Shown: positions 14,880 through 32,405 of the stretch, one piece after another
Layout of the letters: the number at the start of each line of letters is the position of its first letter
Position numbering within the stretch: the first letter of the stretch is position 1
DNA from: Amia ocellicauda
Lineage: Eukaryota; Chordata; Actinopteri; Amiiformes; Amiidae
Assembly (NCBI RefSeq): GCF_036373705.1
Contig: NC_089853.1
Coordinates: forward strand, 5,132,905 to 5,196,904
Length of the DNA: 64,000 nt
Reading direction: 5' to 3'
Made by a program: the position numbers and the translations under genes
The notes under the pieces: model-generated
Databases searched by the model: none
What the model was told of the DNA's origin: nothing
What the model saw: only the letters and a program-made list of their open reading frames with translations

Positions 14880-15480
14880 ATGAAACCGGGCACTTGCACT
14901 GCACGCCAGTCTGCCCGATGCGCAGCCCAACTTAGTGCGGTACGCGCCGGTCTGTTTGCGGCCACTTCTAACACCAGCTGCGCGTTTTATTTGCGCAGAT
15001 CAGTGTGAGCCGCGCCGGCCGGCTCTAAGTGTCTCACTAAACCCGCAAGTTGGTGCTTTTTTCCCCACACTGTGATGCGAGCCCACGTACCTTTACATCC
15101 TGCGCAGGCAGCCCATCACTATTTCCCGGCGACAGTCACAATCCCAGGGAAGCCCAGTTTAAATCCCCAGTTTAAACACGCTGCTGCTTTCTGACACAGC
15201 CGCTTCCAGTCTCCCACGCCATCTGGTTCTGCAATCGATTCAACCGACCTGTTTTATTCTGCATCCATCGACTGAGCGGCTATCGGCGCCGCTGTGGAAA
15301 CAGCAGCTGTTGCCGCTGCCACTCTGTGCGCCAATGGCCTCCAGGAGCGCAGAGCCGCGGCGCAGCCGGCCAAACGCGGGGCTACAATCTCATCTGCGGC
15401 CGCCGCATCGCCTAGTGTCTGTGGGATTCAACTGGCTTCACTCACAGAAACTGATACACAGACACACCAGCGCCAGTGAT
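14880..15480 (-). promoter_or_regulatory. CpG-rich block, candidate promoter of a leftward gene
   Basis: This block is much richer in CpG and G+C than its flanks, with several GCGCAG, CCGGCC and GCGGCCGC-type patches. On the minus strand a strong splice-donor match (AAAG followed by gtacgt) places a possible exon edge at 15091. That is consistent with a non-coding first exon starting somewhere around 15.2-15.45 kb and transcribed towards lower coordinates. In human, LARGE2 lies divergent to PEX16, so a large2-like gene is one candidate, but no coding exon of it is in the window. The block could also be an extended pex16 promoter. Confidence 0.4.
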
Positions 15481-16680
15481 GTCACCGCCTCTACAGCAGC
15501 GCATCTCGCAACACTTACAGTCAAGCCCAGGTACTTCCATTATTCTGCCAGCCAGCTGTTACTGTTACGCACATTCACTCAGTTGTAGTGATGATGATGT
15601 GATATTTGAATGCATACGGTTATATGACAACCTTTAGGCTGTGCTTGTGGTTATTCGATGTGTGTGTTCGTGTCCCTGTCTGCCAAGATGACCGTTTTAT
15701 CTCAAGAAGCAAATCTGCAACTTTTAACCTGATGGAAAACAAAGCCAAAGAAAACTCATCTGAAGGGGAGAAGCTCACTAACACTACATGCAAGTGTTAG
15801 AAAGACTGAAGTAGTAGTAGTAATGAATCTGGTAATGATATAAATGGCAGTCATACATTCCCATCAGAAAAAAATAATCTGCAATTAATCTGAAGAAATA
15901 AATGTACAAAATAAACATGATCAGCGATATTAAAAGTGAAAATTGCCATGTGCACAATGCTGAGAAAAACTCAAACCAGACCAATTATTATAGCACAGGG
16001 GTATGATCCTTGTGTAAAATACTCAGAGACACAATGTTATCAGTACACAACACAAGTGAATATCTCAGGGAGTGATTATATATGTAAAAGGTACTGTACC
16101 CATACTTTGTTTAGGCTAACATCCCTACACTGCTTAACCAGATCATAATCCTCATCAGAAAGCATTCTTGCTGATTATCCTAAAATACACAGAAAATAAA
16201 GCGAAATCATGAGCCTCAAAATCTATAGCTTAGCCCAGATGAAAGGAGATTTCCAAAGATCATGTGACAGTGGATGAAAAATCGCTTCTGAAAATGACAT
16301 CCCGAAAATTAGTGGAGCGATGGGGATTATTGGTTTTATGTCTGATATCTGAAAATCCTCTTTGGCAAACATTAAGATGGGAAAGGTCAGCAAATGCACT
16401 GCCACAGTAACCCCCCAACACGCACACACACACACACAGAAACACCTTTATATCACACTGTTTATTCTGAAATTACACAACATACATGTTTAATGTGGTA
16501 AACCAGTGCGTAGGAACAGCTGAGAACAAACAGGATGTGAACAAAAATATTTGGGTGTATTAAATAATAAGATATTTTCAGTTAGTAGCCACCAAAGTAC
16601 AGTAGTGTTGCGTTTTTAACACCTGTTACATACAGTATCATACACAGAGACCCCCTTATGTGTGTATTGCATTGCATGTA
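15481..16680. other. Intergenic stretch, no gene seen
   Basis: AT-rich sequence with a short CA run near 16421-16438. No open frame is convincing and I see no transposon ends. Confidence 0.5.
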
Positions 16681-16927
16681 CAGGCCATTGCCGCAGCGCT
16701 GTTATGAACGCGGGCCGCAGTGACGTGTTACTGTTTCAATGCCTGTCTCTTTAAATCGGGCTCACGCTTTTGTTCCCCCCCCCCCCCCCCCCCCCCGTTC
16801 TCGATTGCACCGGAAGTGGAATCGTTGACACCGGAAGGGAACACACATGCGGAAGTGCCTGTAAATCAGCTCGGTTGTGTTTGTGTTGTTTTTTTGATTT
16901 TGGTTTTCTTTATGCCCGGCTGTCACC
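16681..16927 (+). promoter_or_regulatory. pex16: pex16 promoter and 5' leader
   Basis: The segment just upstream of the pex16 start holds a small CpG-rich patch with a TGACGTG (CRE/E-box-like) core near 16720, a run of 22 C at 16775-16796, and three ETS-type GGAAG sites at about 16809-16817, 16829-16837 and 16848-16857. Clustered ETS sites are common in promoters of broadly expressed housekeeping genes. No TATA box is evident. The transcription start site is not determined. Confidence 0.5.
16775..16796. repeat. Poly(C) tract of 22 bases
   Basis: An uninterrupted C run lies about 130 bases upstream of the pex16 start codon. Its exact length is likely to vary and may be affected by sequencing slippage. 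Confidence 0.85.
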
Positions 16928-19900
16928 ATGTCGGTATTGTTGTGCCGGGAAAAGCTCCTGAGTCTCTACCAGCGATACCAGGACTACGTGACCAAAAACC
17001 CGGCGGCGACGGCCCAGCTTGAGAGCTCCGTGCGGACGCTGTCGTACCTCATCGCAGGTCGGGAGGAAAGTTGTGCATTTCCGTCTATAAGCGAAACTGT
17101 GATTTGGGAGGTTTATTTATGTTGCGATATCATAGCAATGGCTGCTTTGCAGATTGGTGCACTGTGTCGCAAAGTGTCGCTCACCAGTGTAAGTTTGATA
17201 TTGGTTTGTTAATAAATATCGTTGTTAAGATTAGCTCTGATTTAATTTCCTAACACATTATCGGTGCAGAGCTTGGTAAGGAACTCTCAGCCCCTCAGTT
17301 CTGGATTAAGGGCATCCTTGCTCTTATGCAACATATTTCCAGGCAGGCAAACCAGACAATACCTGCCATTGATCATCATGGGGTTCAGTGGTTCGGGGTT
17401 AACTGATTCATATAATGTTAAATGCATGTTGTCATTTGTTAGGATCTCCACAACACTTATCGTGAGAGTGTTTCCTTCCTCAGGGCCGTTTTAAACACTC
17501 CACATGTAAACAAGCTCCTGTCATTTCTAAGGGTTTCGAAACCTCCTCTTCCTGAAGTGACGCATCGAAAGTGTAGAATTAGACTTTGTGACAACTAGAC
17601 TGCATGCATTTACATTACAAAACATTCAGTACAATATGTATTATTAATAATAATAATATGTAGCATTTATTACTACTAATAATTGGTGCTCATGATAGCT
17701 GATCATGCAGTGGATATAGCTCCAGAGATTTTACATCATAACCCCTGTAGTGTGCACATAGAAGTCCAGTAAGAAATTTGTGTTACAGGTGTAATCTGGA
17801 TCAAAAAATGTGACCAAACGATGCCATACGGATCTAAAAGGTGTCACAATTGTCACATGTGGCCTACACGTGTCACAGTGCACAGACAAAATGCATCCAC
17901 ATTATTATATAGTTAGTTTTGCTTGTTACACATCGTTATTTACATGTTGAATAAAACTACACTGTGCTGTACTATATTATGTACTGCACTGTAATACACT
18001 ATATTGTATTTTACTATAATACACTGTAGACTATTATTATAATGTACAGCTTTGTGCTGTACCGTACCACACTACTATCTGATGAAACCTCAGCCAAGGG
18101 AGTTTATTATTATGATGATGATGATGATTAGTATTGTTAAATTCTTGCCACCTGGGTTGACATAGTCTACTATTCTGAAGATGTACATATTTCTTGAACT
18201 TATTTTTTAGTTTTTTTTTATTGTTTTAATTTTTTGTATATTATTTTTTAAAGGACGATTTGCTGATTCACACGAACTTTCAGAACTAGGTAAGTCTAAC
18301 CCCTCGATAGATAAATCATGGTTTCTTTGAGAAACATACAAAAGCCACACTAGACTGGTTGGCAGCACATAGCCGAGCTGCTGACGGGATATTTACAAGT
18401 CCTGCTATCAGCCTACTTAACAAAATAAATGGTTTTAGTTTAAAATAAATTATAAATAGAAAATGCATTGTTTATATTAGGAATAATGTATCTGATTGCT
18501 AAAGTTGTTCAAACCCCTTTAATATTTGTGGACTCATTTTGTGCATTAACCTCTACATAGTTCAGGAGAATTTTGCATAGATTCACCCACATGCTGGTTA
18601 ATAAGATGTTTCTGTGTGCCTGCTCGGGAAGATGTGTTTTCATGACATGCACTGCCAGCGAGGCACAGACGGAGCTCGTGTTGATTTCCAGAGAGAGTAA
18701 ACGTCCTCTTTTGGTCCTTCAGTGTACAGCGCCTCTAACCTGCTGGTGCTGTTGAACGATGGCATACTGCGCAAAGGTCTCAGCAGGACTCTGCCTATGG
18801 TAAGTGTGCCGAAGTGTGTTTAAAGCAGATCTATATGAGAGCTTCACTATACATTACAGGGTAAAGCACACAAGTATATATTTTCTTACTAACATGGATA
18901 CTTTCAGAGTCTTTGTAACCCCTGGAATTACATTGAATATCTATATGTTATTGTCTGTTATTTCATAGAGCCTACCTAGAACAGTGACCTAGAATGGTTC
19001 ATGCATCACCCATGTACAGCACACGCACAGCACACACACCTTACTGGGAATCAGAACCTGTTCGTGCCCCAGGTTGCGTGAGCCAGGGGTACAATGCTTA
19101 AAGTTCAGCTGTCGCTCTCTCACGCCCACTGAGCTTGCGCTGCCAGAGGCTTGTTTCAGGAGTTCTCCTGACGTCAGACGGCGCATAAAACACTGAAGTT
19201 TGGAAGTGAAAAGATGCTTTGTGATTCACAGTCGCACCATTCTCTTCTATAAATACTGCCTGTCAAAAATCAGTCATTATGATTAATATCCAGCTCCTGT
19301 ACAAGTATACTGTAAATTTAAAACCAGTCTAGAAAGAATCATAGTGATTACAGTAGCAGAGTTAAAGGTGGATTCCTAAAATCCTTGTGTATGAATATAG
19401 AATGTAAAATCAGGACATGGCTGATGGGGACACCTGTCAGGGTCTTCCACAAATCATATCTGATTCCTGATGCGTCCCGAGGAGACGCCACCACCCTCCT
19501 GCCGCTATTTTTAATATCTCTGCTTTGCTGAATCCAAAGAGTCAGGGTTTTTTACATCTCTTCTCACTTTATTTTCTTTACCGAATCACTGTTTTACTCG
19601 GTATGTCAAATTGATCACAGTTGCTGCATCTTTAGCTCTAGTGGTCAGTGGAAACTCGCTGTGCTCTTTCAGAGCAGAGCTGGCTGGATCTGTGGGTCAC
19701 GGAAACCTATTTATCTTATAAACACAATTCTATGTTTTATAAAAACAAAACGCACACAAACAAACAACAGACAGCATTTTGTGATTTGAACAGAAATGCA
19801 CAATAATATCTGCGGTCTTTAATGTGAGCTGGGATCTATAAATAAGAATATGTACATAACACGCCTCGATCGCAATTCTTCCAGGGCATTCGTGACATTT

Positions 19901-22900
19901 TCCCCCTGTCATGTTGCTGCTGCTGCTGATTCACAGCTGAGACAATCGAGATGAAATTTTGGGATCCGTTTAACCTCCGGGGGTTGAACCGGCGGAGATG
20001 CGTGGCGTGCCATCTTGTTCGTGACTTTAGAGATGCTTGGGGACCGTGCCCACACTGGTGGAAATAAAAAAAGTCTCTCTGTTTTCATGTTGTTTTGCCT
20101 GAACACCTGTGTCCTGTCTGTGCAGTCGCTCTCGCAGCAGAAGCTGCTCACCTGGCTGACGGTCCTGGAGTACGTGGAGGTCTTCACAGAGATGGGGGCC
20201 GCCAAGTTGTGGGGAGAAGGCGCTCGCTGGCTGGTTATCGTCCTCATCCAGATTGCCAAGTAAGGGCTTCTGTTAGACTTTCCCCTAACTCTCCGGATTC
20301 GTCTGTTCCGCCGCAGACTCCAGCAGGAGGTTGAGCTGTAAGATATATTGTCATGTAAACTTGAATCTCGTGCTGCGGACCACAGTGAGGCGCTCCTCGG
20401 AGTCCGTGACCCGAAACCCCTCGGTCTGACTGGGAATGAGATCTTGTAGTTTGAAGGCAAAGGCTGCGGTGTCTTTTGATGCCCAGGGGGGAAAAGCGTG
20501 ATGTGTTTCCAGCCACTGCCAAGTGGGAGGGTGTAAATATAATTTCTTGGTGAAGCACGAACTGTGGAAGAGTCACCTCCCACCTGAGCCAGACAAGATC
20601 TCACATTGTCATTGCTCTCTCTAGAGGTAGAGCTCAGAATAGACGTAGGTGGCGAGAGGAAGGTCTAGCATTAGCTTTCTAAATCGCTGCTAGTCACATG
20701 CATTTTCCCTCAGAGTAGTGAAGGGTCTTTGTTCTCCGACTCATTGAAGCAGACTTGGAGGTTCAACAAAGCTGCCGACAAGAGGCCACCAGGAGTTAGA
20801 GGCCCCCTGTATGGCCTTTGACCTCCAAAAGCTCTACTTCAGCAGATCTCATTAGGGTTCCCAATCACTCCCTGGAGACCTGGCCTTTTCCAGGACTTCG
20901 GTCATTAAATGCACACAAATCTTTTAAGTCACTGTGTTATGCTTTTGTTTCTTTATTTGCTGAGCCTGCTGTTTCATCCCTCAGTCGCGCAGAAAACGCT
21001 GAATGTTTGTGTCAACATCAAATCATTAAGCAGTCAGAGGAGATAAGCTCTCGAGCCACATCCTGGGTTTATTGACTCTGACACGGGGAAAACTGAGACG
21101 CTTGAAATGGCAAGGCTTGACAGAGTGATATCTGACCGCGGCGTGTTTGGATGAGATCCATTCAGCCGGTTGTGACAAGGGCTCACTGGGGAATATCCCT
21201 TTCTCCCCCCCAGAGCCATCCTGAGAATCCTTCTGCTGTTATGGTACAAGTCAGGAATACAGACGTCTCCTCCCATCATCCCTCTGGACAGAGAGACGCA
21301 GCTCTGTGGCGGAGGTCAGGAACCGTTCTTTCTCCTCGTGCGTGGAAGGGAAGCGTTCCCGTCCGGAGCTGCGTTTCAGGCTCTGTGGACAACCACTCGA
21401 ACACGAATGCTTAATTATTCGTGTCTGTCTAAATTTGGCTCTAGGATCTGTCAAAGCGACCACTGGAAAATTTTAGACGGAGTGGTAGCAGACTGTTCCC
21501 TTTTCACACCTTTTAAAAGGGCTGTGCTGCTGTGTGTTGATGTGTGTTGATGTTTGCTGTGTGTGTGTGTGTGTGTATCCAGGTATGCTGTTACACAGAT
21601 ACATTGTTTCTTTCCCCCAGAGAATGACACTGAACAGTCGCAGGTGGACCCCGCGTTTGTGGGCCAGCGGTCTGGACGGGTCATGAGGTCACTTGGTGCC
21701 AGTAAGCATTGATTCAACTTCTCTTCAGTATTTAAGTTGCTGTGAATCCAGACGGCACCGCCTACGCCTGTGCCCAAGTTGTCCGGATAGGTCGGTTAAA
21801 TGCCGTCGTTGTGTCTCAGCCCAGTCTCTGCGGTCCCGGCTCTGGGGAGCTCCCTGCTCCGAGGACAGACACCGGAGCTCACAGGACGAGTTCCACCCCA
21901 GCCCGACGCCCCTGGCCCCCAGGGAGACGGTGGCCGAGTCCCTGCACATCGCTCAGCCCCTGGTGCACTGTATCCTACGCGCCGCCCTTCGGCACTCTGG
22001 TGTTGAGCGAGACGCGGCGTCGGTCTTCAGTTGCGTCTCCTTCCTTTTCCGTCAGTGTCTGTCTGTCTAGGACGAATGTGTTTTTTCCTTAACCCCTCCC
22101 TCCCTCAGTGCTGTGCCTCGGCCTGTGTGGAACGAGGTCCTGGAAGCCGTGGCTCGTTTCGGGAATCCTGGACATAACGAGGTAAAGAAGCACCGAACCG
22201 AACTGCTGAAATCGATCTCTCTGAAATTCAATCTCCTCGCTGTGTGGTGCTAGAGGAGTATTACGGGATATTTTGTATAAGCCCTACAACATGAAAATAA
22301 ATGCAGTGTTTTATTCACGAGTTTCCAGTGTCCCATGATGTGCGAATTATGGGCGTTATTTCCGGTTCGAAGTAAACAAACTGTTTCATCGTTCATTCAT
22401 TTTAAACATTTTAAACTCCCTGTGTCTTAATAATAGCGTTTATCATACGTTTCTCTATTGCAAATAAGCAATGTAAATCCAGTGGGATACATAGACTAGG
22501 TTTAATATTTTCAAAATAAATATTCTGTATCAATTAGCTAGAACAGGGAATGCAATTAACACCGGCTAAATACAGGGTCAGTGTTGGCTGTGGCAGGTAA
22601 ACATTTCAGGTCACCATGGCAGATAATTTATAATAATATTAATAGAAGAATAACTAAGAATAATCAGGGATTAAGGTTACACAATAGGTACCATGTTTCA
22701 AATGTCAGGTAGCCAACAGTTTACAGTTCTAAAGCGTTTACCAGATTTCATGAGTGGCAGATTTAAAAAAAAAAAGTGGCTGGTAAAAATTTGAGATTCA
22801 ATTCAGACCCTGACTAGAAGCTATCGTCAGATTCTAGTAACAAAAACTGAAGACAAACACGCCATATCAAAACTAGTCGACAGACCTGTTCTTGTGACAC

Positions 22901-24145
22901 GTCTGTCAACCCTCTGCTGAGGTGGCGTCTCATAACCCAGAAAGCGCTGGTACGGGTTATCCTGCGCTGGCGTCTAATCAACAAAGTGAAACGAGCAAAC
23001 AAACCACTTTTTGGGGGTCATTTTTAAGTTTACGTTTTTGAGCCAATTCCTTTTAGCTTCAGCGTCATTTGGGAGGCGATGGAAACTCCCGTTTCTGACA
23101 GAAATATTCTGATTTCATTTTCGGTTTATGGTTGAAGCTCTCGAACAGCACATGTTGTCCCCGAGCTCCGTAACAATTCAACATCTAGCGAGTGAATATC
23201 TTATTATTGCTTATCCCAGTTACGTAAAACCCCAAATACCACCAGTCAGCTCAGTACTTCATTTCTACAGGAACCTCCACAGGAAACTGGTGGATATCAC
23301 ATCTTAAACCACTTGATTGTGTTCTGTGAATAAGATGCCTGGCTGGTGTAGTGTTGTATTTTGTGCTGAGCCGGATAAAGGGTCAGACACTCGGGGATGT
23401 GTGAGTGGTGAGGCCTCTCACCTGCTCCTGTGTGTTTCTCTTCCCTTCCCCCAGTTTCAGTCTGATGAGTGACACGAGGTCCATGAACCGGCGGGAGCGG
23501 GCGGAGATGAGGCGCCGGGCTTTCCTGCTCCTCTACTACCTGTTGAGGTCGCCCTTCTACGACCGATACTCAGAGTAAGAGCTGTGCGCTCGGGGGTCGA
23601 GGACTAAACGGGGGGAGCCAGTGCTGCTTCTTCTCTTTGCTTGTTGCTGGTCGTCAAACAGTAACAAGATAGATTTTAGAGCTTGAAGGAATAGTTTTGA
23701 ACGGACTTCTCGGTGGGACTCAGGTGAGATGCGTTCGCAGTGCTGACCAAGTGATCTCTGCTGTTGCTTTCAGAACAAAGATCCTGTTTCTGCTGCGGTT
23801 ACTGGCAGACCACGTCCCCGGTGTCGGGTTAGTCGCACGTAAGTAGAGTGTTCATAGAGTATTTTGGGGAGAAGAGTAAACGGGCTGAGGCTCAGTGCGA
23901 TCCTAGGTAACACACGGACGTGACTGTTGTCCGCTCCGGTTTGGTGTCTGGATGCAGCTGCACTGAGCCTGATGTTGATTGTTCCAGCTGTCAGTCTGTC
24001 TTTCATTCAGACAATAACCTGCTTTGGAACCGTGATTGTTACCATTGCATCAGCCCTCGTCTTTCTCTGCTCGTTGTCTCCTGCAGGCCCCCTGATGGAT
24101 TATTTACCCGTGTGGCAGAAAGTGTATTTTTACAACTGGGGATGA
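16928..24145 (+). CDS. pex16: Peroxisomal membrane biogenesis protein PEX16
   Basis: PEX16 is an integral membrane peroxin. With PEX3 and PEX19 it recruits and inserts peroxisomal membrane proteins, and in vertebrates it supports new peroxisomes from the ER. Coding exons: 16928-17057, 18254-18289, 18723-18799, 20126-20259, 21214-21314, 21621-21701, 21820-21969, 22109-22181, 23455-23574, 23774-23838, 24087-24145. Phase closes at every junction, giving 341 aa (human about 336). Family landmarks are the N-terminal [13 protein letters not shown] (about residues 18-31), [11 protein letters not shown] at 82-92, the first hydrophobic span near 115-137, the loop with [13 protein letters not shown], a second hydrophobic span near 237-265, [26 protein letters not shown], and a C-terminus of [16 protein letters not shown]. 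The start has a good CACCATG context. The first donor (gtcggg) is weak, but its phase and position fit the family. A polyadenylation signal sits at 25323. Confidence 0.95.
17960..18130. repeat. Low-complexity TACTGTA-like and GAT repeats in pex16 intron 1
   Basis: Irregular repeats of ACTGTA and TACACTATA words fill about 17960-18080, followed by a short GAT/GATG run at 18112-18130. This is simple intronic sequence with no clear transposon structure. Confidence 0.4.
21558..21577. repeat. GT microsatellite in pex16 intron 5
   Basis: Ten uninterrupted GT units lie shortly before the acceptor of pex16 exon 6. Confidence 0.8.
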
Positions 24146-25322
24146 AGTCATCTCTTCCAGGGGCTCCGTCGACGGAGGGTCCGACACCCGGCCGCACCCA
24201 AGACGGAGACACGAGGCGTCGAACTGGCGGGAACTCGGTCAAAACCAGTGCCACTTACTTTTTTAAACGAAGGATCCTTCTGAGCGACGGGCTGCTGTTA
24301 ATGAAGGGTTTAGTTTGTTCTGTACACTTGTATATCTGTGTTTTTCTTTGGTCTACTTCGATACCATCTCCCCCACACCAGAGCCTTCGAGTTCCCTGCG
24401 CTGATCAAATATCTCACGCAGTCCCTGTCAGTCACTGTCTGTTTTTCTCTGAAATCTATATGCAATAACTCTTATTATTTTGAATTCCCTGTGAAGGTAA
24501 TCGGGTCTCTGGGCTTCAAAGCCTTTTTATTACTCTGGTCTTTGGTGGTGGACAATCTATTCTATATGATCAATTTTCTTCTCTTTTTTTTCTTAAATGA
24601 AATCGCAGATGTATAAAAAACGCCTGCTTGCCTGCTCACCTAAATTTAAACTCGGCAGTGTACTGTGCATCCTCACAGGCAGCCAGGCTGATGTCTGTCT
24701 GTCTGTCTGGGGTCTTGATTTGTAATTTGCTTTTGGGTGGGGAGACGCTCTCCAGCGAATGGCAAGGTGCACGTCTCGAAGCTGCAGTCAGAGGACACAC
24801 AACTGCAGGCTGAACCCAAAGCTCGGATAAGAGAGTGGATTATTAAGGACTGTACACTGTGGAAAAGACACCTGTTCGCATGCATGATGCCAGACACACA
24901 CCTGGTAATTCATCTGAAGAAAAGCCCCCAGGAGACCTTCAATCAAAGCGCATCCTTCTTCCCTGGGTTTGGGGTCACATGATGAAATGGATATTTCTGT
25001 CTGCAGCCGCCGTTATTATTGCAAATTTAAATGTAGCAACGTTTTTGAAGACTGTCTGTGCTAATAAGCATTTTATTTCCAACCAAGAGCATGCATTTAA
25101 ATTCTAATGAGACATTTCCACAGGGTTAGAAGGCTAATAAGAACCAGCCCGGAATTTATGGATCTCCGTTATTTTCACTATGTGAAAAGTGTATAATTGC
25201 TTTTTTTCGTTAATGCTGATTGCAAGAAAATGTAATGAAATCTATTTGTTGTGGTTTAAAAGTATCCAGACGCTTGTATCGGAATGTTTTAGGGAAAACG
25301 GGATAGGATGTGCAGATGCTGT

Positions 25323-25328
25323 AATAAA
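25323..25328 (+). terminator. pex16: Candidate pex16 polyadenylation signal
   Basis: This is the first AATAAA I find after the pex16 stop. A GT-rich stretch (TGTGTCTGTGTGG) follows about 30 bases later, as expected downstream of a cleavage site. It would imply a 3' UTR of about 1.2 kb. Confidence 0.45.
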
Positions 25329-26005
25329 GAGCGTGCTATCTGAACAGCGGCGGCAGCTGTGTCTGTGTGGCCTCTCCACTGCGCATGCACCGGTAGTAAC
25401 GCTGCATTTGTCACAGAAACAAACTTCTCATAAAGCACATCCACAAGGCATGCCAAATGAATTAAATTAAGATCATTCAATTCAATCCTGCCATAAATGG
25501 GTGTGGGGCGTCCTAAAGCTTGAGAAAATCAATTAATCACTTTCACCGGCAGTAGGTGGCATTGAGACATTGGGAAGTCGGGCAGCCATATTGTATTCAG
25601 TAAATAACAGTTGATATTGTGTTGTTAGGTGTTCAAAGGAGCTCTGCAAACATAATGGTGAGTTTAAAACTGAAATGTCAGATGTCCTTACTGGAGTATT
25701 GCAGCGCAGAGGTGGATGAGGTTATGTAACTACTAGGCTACATGTGTGCAGTCTTTATAACGCAGCACCATCGCCAAGTTATATTAAAATCAGCATTAAT
25801 TCTAGCGCTTTAATTAAAGAGAACCGCAACATTATTCAATTAAATAACTTGTATCGTTTTGAAGGTTGTTTTTTTTTCCTCGTCTTGCCCTGAACTCAAA
25901 GTGAAAGTGAAAGTTTGCTCAGTGGCTCGCCGTGGCGCAGGAGTGCAGTGAAATGTGTCGGAGAGAAACCACGAAGAAACATTGTAGCCGCAGTGCCTAT
26001 AAACA

Positions 26006-26007
<2 letters not shown>

Positions 26008-26062
<55 letters not shown>

Positions 26063-26102
26063 AGTATCCAGAGTATCCAGTATCCATATATATATATATA
26101 AT
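26008..26102. repeat. AT microsatellite interrupted by a CCAGTATCCAG-type minisatellite
   Basis: Two AT runs flank a short block of repeated TATCCAG/GTATCCA words. Overlapping open frames rich in Tyr and Ile are artefacts of the repeat. Confidence 0.85.
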
Positions 26103-26503
26103 ACATACACACGCATTATAAACGTGTCTGTCTGCCGCGAAACAGGACGCGCCACAGCCAGCCTGCTGACTCACACTTAAGAAAGATACCGAGTTTTAAA
26201 CACTGCTGCCCCACTGATCGTGTTTTAGCTGATAATAATAATAAAACCATCGTTTATCAGTCGAGGCTGGCATTATTATGCAAATATTAAAACCGCTTAT
26301 AACACCGACCTGGCTAACAGAACCAATCAAAACAAGCTTTGACTTCAATTGCATTGATCTCATCTTGGACAGGTGTTAACTAATCCAATTGAATGCCAAT
26401 GACAGATTTACTCATTCATTGAAGGATAATTCATTCATTGCAACTCCTGTTCAATTGATCCTCTATTCTCGGCCCTTTTGGCGCCACTGCCTGCAGATCC
26501 AAG

Positions 26504-32059
<5,556 letters not shown>

Positions 32060-32142
32060 CCCAGTTGGATTTACCACTTCATTGAGGATTTATTCCTAAA
32101 CGCTCTGAAAGCGTGCACACATGCCTAGATTCACCTTTTCAT

Positions 32143-32405
32143 ATTAAACACGAGAGCCATGCTTGTTTGTTTTTCAATGTTTATGATCTATACATTCAAT
32201 GCATTTTTAAAGCATGCACTATGAGGATGTAAAGGGAAGTTTTATTTCTACTTCTAATCTTATAAGAATATTTTCAAACACTACTGGAGGTCTTCAATTA
32301 TCATGTCCTCATCTTTTCAACTCTTAAGTTCCTCTCAGGAAAGAAAATCTGTATCTTGTTAAAATGGGGGGGATGATTAATACCTGAGCTTCATTAAAAA
32401 ATAAA
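32143..32405 (+). terminator. Candidate polyadenylation signals of the esterase-like gene
   Basis: ATTAAA at 32143-32148 is followed by a T/GT-rich stretch. A canonical AATAAA lies at 32400-32405. Either would give a short 3' UTR of about 100-350 bases. Confidence 0.45.

Larger units (their letters stand above)
1..14880. other. Gene-free upstream region, non-coding
   Basis: I see no supportable coding exon here. The open frames are short, lack recognisable domains and are not bounded by matching splice sites. The stretch is AT-rich, with microsatellites (TG near 55-94, GA at 131-148, ATT at 7755-7806, a TG/TA/CA compound near 13393-13482, GAA at 14156-14183). Some patches look like conserved non-coding elements, being dense in TAATTA-type homeodomain cores (1060-1800) or CCATAAA/TTTATC-type motifs (13560-13800). 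It could be intergenic or a long intron of a gene that runs leftwards from the CpG-rich block at 14.9-15.5 kb. The sequence alone does not decide. Confidence 0.6.
24146..26490. other. pex16 3' UTR and spacer before the esterase-like gene
   Basis: The first 1.2 kb is probably pex16 3' UTR. The rest is AT-rich spacer with an AT microsatellite at 26008-26060 and 26086-26102. No separate gene is supported. A cytosine-rich acceptor-like CTGCAG at 26491-26496 lies just before the next start codon, so an upstream non-coding exon of the esterase-like gene may exist within this spacer. Confidence 0.5.

Noticed and set aside
19909..20604. 231-codon open frame on the minus strand
   Set aside because: It overlaps pex16 exon 4 in antisense, is low in structure and rich in Ser, Arg and Pro, and has no family resemblance.
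23920..24468. 182-codon open frame on the plus strand
   Set aside because: It overlaps the last pex16 exon in another frame and runs into the 3' UTR, with no domain.
25840..26180. Several frames rich in Tyr, Ile and His
   Set aside because: They are translations of the AT microsatellite.
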